From NCBI GenBank assembly GCA_905200565.1, contig CAJKKX010000203.1, forward strand, positions 1 through 5,082: a DNA stretch of 5,082 nucleotides, read 5' to 3'. This DNA is from an uncultured Lachnospiraceae bacterium. Lineage in GTDB: Bacteria; Bacillota_A; Clostridia; Lachnospirales; Lachnospiraceae. This document shows, piece by piece, positions 1-5,082 of this stretch. The notes under the pieces are model-generated. The model was not told the origin of the DNA. It searched no databases and saw nothing but the letters and a program-made list of their open reading frames with translations. The position numbers and the translations under genes were made by a program. Numbering within the stretch: the stretch's first letter is position 1; each line of letters opens with the position of its first letter.

Positions 1-3000
1 TTTCCAATCGTTACTTTGGCAAGCTTCTTACATCCTTTGAATGCCTTTGCCTTGATCTCTACAACTTTCCAGGTCGTTCCACTGTACTTAATTGTATTAT
101 AAACCGTTACGGATTTCACTTTCTTTGTGACAACCCCTACAGCAGCAACGGTTTTCGCAGATGCGTTCACCACTTTGTATTTTACATTCTTATAGTTAAA
201 TCCTGTCACTGACGGCAGCACAGGATCATTCGGCTCTTCGATTGAAGACTGTCCTCCGCCTTTCAGAAGCTTATCCAGTTCCGCCTGCTTATCCAGGGCT
301 TTCTGACGATAATTTTCTGCGTCCGTTTTTCTCGCAGACGCGGTATTCGTAAACTCTGTAACCTCAGCATCTCTCTTCAAAGCATCCTGCTCTTTCGCTG
401 CCGCCTGCGTCTCGTTTCCTTCCACGCTCAGGTTTCTTGCCTCTACTCTGGCAACCTTTGCTGCTTTCGCTGCCTCTGCCGCCTTTTTCTCGTAAAGAGG
501 CGCTTCCGCTTCTGCCTTCTCCGCATAAAGTTTCTGGAGTTCAATCTCTGCACGAAGCTTATCCGCTGCGTTGGCCGCTGCATTTACTTTCGCTTCCGCA
601 TCTTTGATCTTTGCATCAACCGCTGTAACGGCCGCCTGCGCTTTTTCCACTTCCGCTGCCGCTGCATCCAGCTCTCTCTGTGCGTCGTTCAGGTTCTTTT
701 CAAAGACATCTCCTGCATTCTCCAGGGTAATAATCTCATAGAGAACCGGCACGACGTCTTCCCACTCCAGCCTGACCGCATAGACTTTTTCCAGGTCTCC
801 TGTATAGAATGCAGAGAAGCTCTGATCCAAATTCCCCAGCTCTTTCCAGGTTTCCGCACCCGTGCGGACAGACACCTTCGCATTGCTGATGCTGCTTCCG
901 CTCTGTACAATATTAATTCTGCTGATGGCTTTTCCATCGGACAGGTTGTAAACCAAAGAGCCATTCTCTGTTCCATCTGGCTTAAATGCAGTCGTCAGAT
1001 TTCCGTCTGTCAGATTCTGTATCTCGAACCCTCTCTGCTCCGCCGCATTTGTTTCAAAAGTCGGATCGATAATGGATGGGAAATACTCGCCGTCATTAAT
1101 CAGAATCTCGTTCAAAGCTACCCAACGGGAACTGTAAGGCGCTGTAAAATACACACGGATATATCTTGCTTTCATATTCTGGATATTTGTATTTTCCACA
1201 TAGGCATACGCTACATTTACTGTATCGTGAATCCATCCGCCATCCGGGCTCTCGACCGGCTTCGTGTCTTTGTCTTCAGCCGTATTCGCCACACCGTCGC
1301 CAATGGTAATCAGGTCTTCCCAATGCTCATTGTCAAGAGACGCCTGAATCTTCGCATCACGCGGATAATCAATCTCTGTATCCAGTGCGTAAACTCTCAC
1401 GGAACGAAGATCAATTTCCTGTCCTATATCATAAGTAATATAGCTTCCCGCCTGTGGTGAAGCACAATATTTTGCCCTTGTTGACAAATCGCCGTCCATC
1501 CAGTATTTCGTGGTTCCAAGCTTTCTTGGATCTTCCTCGTTTGTGGCGCCCCCAAGACTGGTTTCCAGAAGATCCGTCGGGAAAATCTCATTGGTCTCAA
1601 CGACAAAAGATGTAAGGCTGAAATTGACTGCCTGACTTCCTTTGTTGATCAAACGGATATAACGTGCGCCTCCCGTTTTCTCTGTCGTCCACTCGTCCGG
1701 GTTCATGGATTTCTCCAAAGTCAGGCTCTCTGTTCCTGCGCCTGAAACGGTAATGCTCTTAACATCATGGATTCTGTCAAGCTTCATGCCAACATACTCG
1801 CCCGGCTGGAGAACTGCGTTCTCTTTTGCCAGCAGACGGAAGGTATCGTCTCCATACTCTGCTTCCCAGCCTGCATTCGCAGTATTGGTGTAAACCTTAT
1901 TTGCATCTCCGACATACTCATATACGGAAAATTCAGAGAATTTTACCCATTTATCCACCTGTACGTCATTTACCAGTTTTATATAACGTGCGGAAGCGCC
2001 TTCCAGGCTTACTTCATATTTATCCACTCCGGAACCGCTTCCTGTATAAGAAGAAAGTCTCTCCCATGTGGTACCGTCTACCGAATATTCCACATGGTAT
2101 TTTGTCCATTTATCGCCGCCATCGGCGCCCACCAGCGCGCGCACGGTTCCTACAGGTTTTACGCTGCCCAGGTCAAGCTGAATATAATCTCCAGCCGCAG
2201 AGCTGTTATTTTCCGTTCGATACCACACTGTCGTAGAATCATTGCCATCCGTCATATTCGTTTCCTGGCCCTCATACACGCCCCATCCCGGCGTACGTGA
2301 GAAGGTAGCTTCATACTTATCTGCGGTCACGTCATCCGGAGCTACGATCTGCTTTACTTCCTCTGAAACATATTCCAGCGCTGCGTCTGTAAACGGTTTG
2401 ATGTACTTTCTTCCGGATGTCGCATATAAAATACCTGCATTATAATATTCAAATCCATACGTTCCGGACTGTTCATAAGCGGCCTGGGCTGCTGCGAAAT
2501 TCTCCCATACTCCGCTTGTATCCTTCGAGAATCCTGCCTTCATCGCATCCAGAAGGTTGATGTCCGCCTGCGTCATATCCCGCAGATTGCTCAGGAACGG
2601 CGTTAGCTGTTTCACTGCTCTCTTATTCGTTCCTTTTTCCAGATACAGTTTCGTCGCATCATTGATCTTTACAAATTCTGCGCGAAGAGAATCCACATCG
2701 CCCGCGGTAATCGTACCTGCATTCATCTTAGAGGTAAATTCTGTAATCTGATCTTTAATCTCCACAGACTCGTCAAACTGAACCTGCTTTCCGGTTGTCT
2801 GACTCGGCGCCTGCGTAATCATATGCTTTGCAGCCTCCCGCAGGGCATTGGACTCTTCAGATTCAATCGGCGTCATATGATCAATATACTTGAATGCGTC
2901 CTCCCATGCCTGATCTCCTTCTGCTGCGTCATCCCATGTCTGCCAGCAGAAATCCGCCGCCGTAAAGATACCTACCTTAGATGGCTCGGACTCCTGAATC

Positions 3001-4316
3001 GGATTCAGAACGATACCTTCATATTTGCTTCCGTCTACTCCCGTGTGAAGGATGTAATTATGTCCGCCCATAATCTGACTGTTTTTCGTATTATCGTTAC
3101 ATGGCCAGTTTACCCACATATAAGGATAACGTCCGTTTCCATTCGCATTTAATCCGTTATAGAAAGCGTCTGCAAATGCGCTGCTTACCTCGCCCCAGAT
3201 TTTTCCACCGGTCACTACGATATGGATTTCGCGGCTTACGCCTTCGCTGATGGCAGTCATTTTACTATCCGTAGTCGCCATATAACAGGTCGGGCAGTAG
3301 AGAATATCCGTTTTCAGGTCCGGATACTGCGCTGCTTTCAGCTCTTTCAGCCACGCATTCAGATCATTCATCAGCTTAATGATATTTGCCGCGCTCGTTC
3401 CGGCCGCGTCATCCTCCAGAATGGCAACCTGCCTTACACCCGCTTCGATAACCTGTCCCAGTTTATTCTTAATCACCTGCAAATCTGCCTGATAAGTGGC
3501 GTCTGACGAAAAATTGATCGGGTTATTCATGAACGTATGCAGTGCGTATACAAAGAAACATTTGCTCTCATTTCCCGCTTTCGCAAGCTCTGCAATATTT
3601 TTCAGGCCCTCTTCATCATACAGATCACGCCACCTTCTATTATGAAGCGGGTCATCCTTCGGTGCGTAGATGTACTGATTCATCTTAATCTCGCCGCCGA
3701 ACTTCATCAGGTCAAGACGGTCTTCATGAGACCACGGATTTCCATAATATCCTTCAATGAATCCACGGAATTCTACATCCGCATAATCTTTTAAAGTCAG
3801 TTCACGAATACTTTTCCCGCCCTGATCTGCAATCTGCTCAAAAATGCGTTTCAGTGTAGTCACTCCATAATAAGCCGCATCCGTGTTCTTACCAAGAATC
3901 ACAATATCTCCATCCTGAACCCAAAGCGTATATGCGTCAAATTTCTCATAGATCGATGAATCCACGTTATGTGACTGCCCATAAACATCTGCCTCGTCGC
4001 CCGAACCATAGACGCCCACAATCAAATCCGTGTTTCCTGCTCCTGACGCAGCCTTTTCAAGTCCCAGCACCTTCAGGGTATCCTCAATCCTTGTCTGCGT
4101 ATACGTGTCGATATCATCGCCCAGCTTTACATTCACCTTGTCCGTCAGCGCTGCCGTGCCTGCGCCATATGTAACGCTCTGCGGCGTCGGATAGATTTCA
4201 TATTCCCCATCGCCTTCTTTTACCCCGGCAGATACCGGAAGGCAGAATGCCAGCATGAGCGCCAGCACGCTAAGGATATGTAATCCAAACCTCTTCCTAC
4301 TTTTACCTCTTTTCAT
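1..4316 (-). CDS. Secreted GH84 beta-N-acetylglucosaminidase with discoidin/CBM32-like modules, coiled coil and LRR_5 region (3' end off window)
   Basis: Predicted extracellular enzyme that removes beta-linked N-acetylglucosamine from host glycans (NagJ/hyaluronidase/O-GlcNAcase family). The frame stays open for 1438 codons from an ATG at 4316, chosen for its AGGAGG site and following signal peptide, and runs off the left edge. Residues 1-30 are a signal peptide: basic MKRGKSRKR, hydrophobic core, cleavage after VSA. About 38-180 is GH20b-like (EIYPTPQ at 40-46). About 182-470 is the GH84 barrel: RGFIEGYYGNPWSHED from 184, YAPKDDP (K220), catalytic pair D302-D303, Y345, NWPCND (N403, D408) and N438. 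A helical linker follows to about 660. Four beta-sandwich modules lie near 671-799, 802-907, 911-1079 and 1080-1199; the first three carry ARYI(K/R) near their ends. About 1199-1352 is an Ala/Glu/Lys coiled coil, then a GGG linker and, from about 1371, BspA-like LRR_5 sequence (EIKAKAFKGCKKLAKVTIG). No cell-wall sorting signal is visible because the end is missing. Family assignment is firm; the exact substrate is inference. Confidence 0.95.
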   Translation of the reverse strand, partial: MKRGKSRKRFGLHILSVLALMLAFCLPVSAGVKEGDGEYEIYPTPQSVTYGAGTAALTDKVNVKLGDDIDTYTQTRIEDTLKVLGLEKAASGAGNTDLIVGVYGSGDEADVYGQSHNVDSSIYEKFDAYTLWVQDGDIVILGKNTDAAYYGVTTLKRIFEQIADQGGKSIRELTLKDYADVEFRGFIEGYYGNPWSHEDRLDLMKFGGEIKMNQYIYAPKDDPLHNRRWRDLYDEEGLKNIAELAKAGNESKCFFVYALHTFMNNPINFSSDATYQADLQVIKNKLGQVIEAGVRQVAILEDDAAGTSAANIIKLMNDLNAWLKELKAAQYPDLKTDILYCPTCYMATTDSKMTAISEGVSREIHIVVTGGKIWGEVSSAFADAFYNGLNANGNGRYPYMWVNWPCNDNTKNSQIMGGHNYILHTGVDGSKYEGIVLNPIQESEPSKVGIFTAADFCWQTWDDAAEGDQAWEDAFKYIDHMTPIESEESNALREAAKHMITQAPSQTTGKQVQFDESVEIKDQITEFTSKMNAGTITAGDVDSLRAEFVKINDATKLYLEKGTNKRAVKQLTPFLSNLRDMTQADINLLDAMKAGFSKDTSGVWENFAAAQAAYEQSGTYGFEYYNAGILYATSGRKYIKPFTDAALEYVSEEVKQIVAPDDVTADKYEATFSRTPGWGVYEGQETNMTDGNDSTTVWYRTENNSSAAGDYIQLDLGSVKPVGTVRALVGADGGDKWTKYHVEYSVDGTTWERLSSYTGSGSGVDKYEVSLEGASARYIKLVNDVQVDKWVKFSEFSVYEYVGDANKVYTNTANAGWEAEYGDDTFRLLAKENAVLQPGEYVGMKLDRIHDVKSITVSGAGTESLTLEKSMNPDEWTTEKTGGARYIRLINKGSQAVNFSLTSFVVETNEIFPTDLLETSLGGATNEEDPRKLGTTKYWMDGDLSTRAKYCASPQAGSYITYDIGQEIDLRSVRVYALDTEIDYPRDAKIQASLDNEHWEDLITIGDGVANTAEDKDTKPVESPDGGWIHDTVNVAYAYVENTNIQNMKARYIRVYFTAPYSSRWVALNEILINDGEYFPSIIDPTFETNAAEQRGFEIQNLTDGNLTTAFKPDGTENGSLVYNLSDGKAISRINIVQSGSSISNAKVSVRTGAETWKELGNLDQSFSAFYTGDLEKVYAVRLEWEDVVPVLYEIITLENAGDVFEKNLNDAQRELDAAAAEVEKAQAAVTAVDAKIKDAEAKVNAAANAADKLRAEIELQKLYAEKAEAEAPLYEKKAAEAAKAAKVARVEARNLSVEGNETQAAAKEQDALKRDAEVTEFTNTASARKTDAENYRQKALDKQAELDKLLKGGGQSSIEEPNDPVLPSVTGFNYKNVKYKVVNASAKTVAAVGVVTKKVKSVTVYNTIKYSGTTWKVVEIKAKAFKGCKKLAKVTIG

Positions 4317-4320
4317 ACTT

Positions 4321-4329
4321 TTCCTCCTT
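4321..4329 (-). promoter_or_regulatory. Ribosome binding site of the GH84 gene
   Basis: On the minus strand the sequence reads AAAGGAGGAA, with the GGAGG core at 4323-4327 placed 6 bases before the ATG at 4316. It is a near-perfect match to the 16S anti-Shine-Dalgarno sequence at ideal spacing, which fixes the start codon of the glycosidase and suggests efficient translation. Confidence 0.9.
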
Positions 4330-4378
4330 TTTCTATACAGAAAGACCTGCTGCAATCCTGCTTTTAAAAAGCCTTCTC

Positions 4379-4408
4379 ACAACCAGACTTAGTTGTATAA
4401 ACTATAAC
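4379..4408 (-). promoter_or_regulatory. Candidate operator: overlapping inverted repeats across the -10 and transcription start
   Basis: The minus strand has three alternating half-sites: GTTAT (4404-4408), ACAAC (4392-4396) and GTTGT (4379-4383). The central ACAAC pairs imperfectly with the first, over a 17-base element GTTATAGTTTATACAAC, and perfectly with the third across an 8-base spacer. Their position over the -10 box and predicted start is where a repressor would act, for instance one sensing amino sugars. The arms are short and the region is AT-rich, so chance cannot be excluded. No regulator gene is in the window, and no cre-like catabolite site was recognised. Confidence 0.3.
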
Positions 4409-4429
4409 AGTTTTCCGCTTTTGCGTCAA
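4401..4429 (-). promoter_or_regulatory. Sigma-A type promoter for the GH84 gene
   Basis: On the minus strand, a -35 box TTGACG (4424-4429) is followed by a 17-base spacer and a -10 box TATAGT (4401-4406), each one base from consensus. The -10 is preceded by TGT, giving an extended -10 motif (TGnTATA). Immediately upstream of the -35 is an AT-rich stretch that includes the perfect palindrome TTTTTATAAAAA (4432-4443) and resembles an UP element. Transcription would start near 4394, giving a leader of roughly 75-80 bases before the ATG. The elements are seen directly; activity is inferred. Confidence 0.78.
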
Positions 4430-4455
4430 CATTTTTATAAAAAGTGCACATTTCA

Positions 4456-5082
4456 TCAAATCTGAATCAGTTCATACTGATCTGTCCCCAAACCGATTTT
4501 CACCGCATGTCTGATACAGGATTTCCACTCGGTATCCGGATGTGTCATATGGAAATGATCCTGTTTTTCATCGTGCCCATGCTTTTCCAGATTCTCACCA
4601 AGTACGCTCTCCTTTACCGGCGTCATCTGATTACACAGATCGGCGCACGCCTGGTCTAACGCTACGGGGTCGAACGATGCCAGCATTCCCACATTCGGAA
4701 TGATCGGAATATCATTTTCCGCATGGCAGTCACAGTTTGGGGATACATCAACAACAAGTGAAATATGGAAATTCGGTCTTCCGTCAATAACAGCCTTCGT
4801 ATATTCTGCCATCTTACAGTTCAAAATAGCATTGGCATTGCTGTTTCTGAATGTAATGGCATCAAAATTACATGCGCCGAGGCATCTGCTACAGCCTACA
4901 CAATGCTCTGTATCTACAGTCATTTTCTTTGTTTCTGCATCGAATACAAGTCCGCCGTTGGCACATTCCTTCTGACAGCGCTTACAACCTACACATCTGC
5001 GTGATGAAATTGTCGGTATACCGTTGCTGTGCTGCTCCGTCTTTCCTGCTCTTGAACCGCAGCCCATACCGATATTCTTGAT
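4456..5082 (-). CDS. DUF362 domain protein with two 4Fe-4S clusters (5' end off window)
   Basis: This is the C-terminal part (208 residues, then TGA at 4456-4458) of a DUF362 iron-sulfur protein, presumably a cytoplasmic electron carrier; no substrate or partner is established for the family that I can assign here. The frame is open to the right edge: five codons (IKNIG) precede the internal Met at 5067, and IKNIGMGCGSRAGK is a conserved interior DUF362 segment, so 5067 is not the true start. Numbering from the window edge, two ferredoxin-type CxxCxxCxxxC motifs bind the clusters: C30/C33/C36/C40 and C61/C64/C67/C71. Both lack the proline usual after the fourth Cys. Further on come the family segment DVSPNCDCHAENDIPIIPN, then GMLASFDPVALDQA, and a His-rich tail (KHGHDEKQDHFHMTHPDTEW) ending in GLGTDQYELIQI. 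The family assignment is firm, the role unknown. It lies 139 bp upstream of the glycosidase in the same direction, probably by chance. Confidence 0.93.
   Translation of the reverse strand: MKNIGMGCGSRAGKTEQHSNGIPTISSRRCVGCKRCQKECANGGLVFDAETKKMTVDTEHCVGCSRCLGACNFDAITFRNSNANAILNCKMAEYTKAVIDGRPNFHISLVVDVSPNCDCHAENDIPIIPNVGMLASFDPVALDQACADLCNQMTPVKESVLGENLEKHGHDEKQDHFHMTHPDTEWKSCIRHAVKIGLGTDQYELIQI

Noticed and set aside
689..976. Minus-strand 95-codon frame within the glycosidase.
   Set aside because: It overlaps the glycosidase in another frame on the same strand, where the glycosidase frame encodes a beta-sandwich module and the start of the coiled coil. No motif supports it.
1767..2300. A 177-codon plus-strand open frame, plus overlapping frames at 1826-2236 and others across 1200-4174.
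   Set aside because: All lie antisense to the continuous, domain-rich glycosidase frame. Their translations are rich in Arg, His, Cys and Ile with no recognisable domain, as expected for shadows of the real coding strand.
4227..4316. Possible lipoprotein signal, since the signal peptide contains LAFC (Cys25).
   Set aside because: The residue before Cys is Phe rather than Gly, Ala or Ser, and the Cys sits in the hydrophobic core before a good signal peptidase I site (VSA, residues 28-30).
4355..4372. Possible hairpin GCTTTTTAAAAGC in the glycosidase leader, considered as an attenuator or terminator.
   Set aside because: The arms are nearly all A-T and leave almost no loop, and no U-tract follows on the transcript, so it is unlikely to be a stable or functional terminator.
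4432..4443. Perfect palindrome TTTTTATAAAAA as a protein binding site.
   Set aside because: It is purely A/T in an AT-rich intergenic region and is more simply explained as an UP-element-like stretch upstream of the -35 box.
5065..5067. ATG at 5067 as the start of the DUF362 gene.
   Set aside because: The frame is open upstream to the window edge and the preceding codons (IKNIG) continue a conserved internal DUF362 segment; no ribosome binding site precedes this ATG.
4700..5081. Plus-strand open frames of 69-91 codons near the right edge.
   Set aside because: They are antisense to the DUF362 gene, whose two ferredoxin motifs and conserved family segments establish the real reading frame.

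Overview
The window looks like part of a low-to-mid GC Gram-positive gut bacterium, most likely a Clostridia member of the Lachnospiraceae type. This rests on a strong AGGAGG ribosome binding site, a TTGACG/TATAGT promoter, a secreted multi-domain glycosidase with a C-terminal BspA-like leucine-rich repeat region, and a DUF362-type ferredoxin protein. The taxonomic placement is an inference; no marker gene is present.

The layout is simple and everything real is on the minus strand. Positions 1-4316 hold most of a very large secreted enzyme: 1438 codons are visible, all in one open frame, and the 3' end lies off the left edge. It is a family 84 glycoside hydrolase (NagJ/O-GlcNAcase/hyaluronidase type), predicted to remove beta-linked N-acetylglucosamine from host glycans such as mucin or glycosaminoglycans. 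Reading from the N terminus it has a signal peptide, a GH20b-like domain, the GH84 barrel with its Asp-Asp pair, a helical linker, four beta-sandwich (discoidin/CBM32-like) modules, a long Ala/Glu/Lys-rich coiled coil, and the start of an LRR_5 region. Positions 4317-4455 are the only intergenic DNA (139 bp). They carry a well-formed sigma-A promoter with an extended -10, an inverted-repeat element over the -10 and start region, and the ribosome binding site. Positions 4456-5082 hold the C-terminal 208 residues of a DUF362 protein with two 4Fe-4S motifs; its 5' end lies off the right edge.

The two genes are in the same direction, but no functional link is evident. The glycosidase has its own promoter, so it is probably transcribed separately, although no convincing terminator separates it from the DUF362 gene and readthrough is possible. 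I see no mobile element, CRISPR array, RNA gene or defence system, and no sign of an undescribed system. The more interesting points are the modular architecture and some non-standard residues near the glycosidase active site. Plus-strand open frames across 1-4316 are antisense shadows of the glycosidase.
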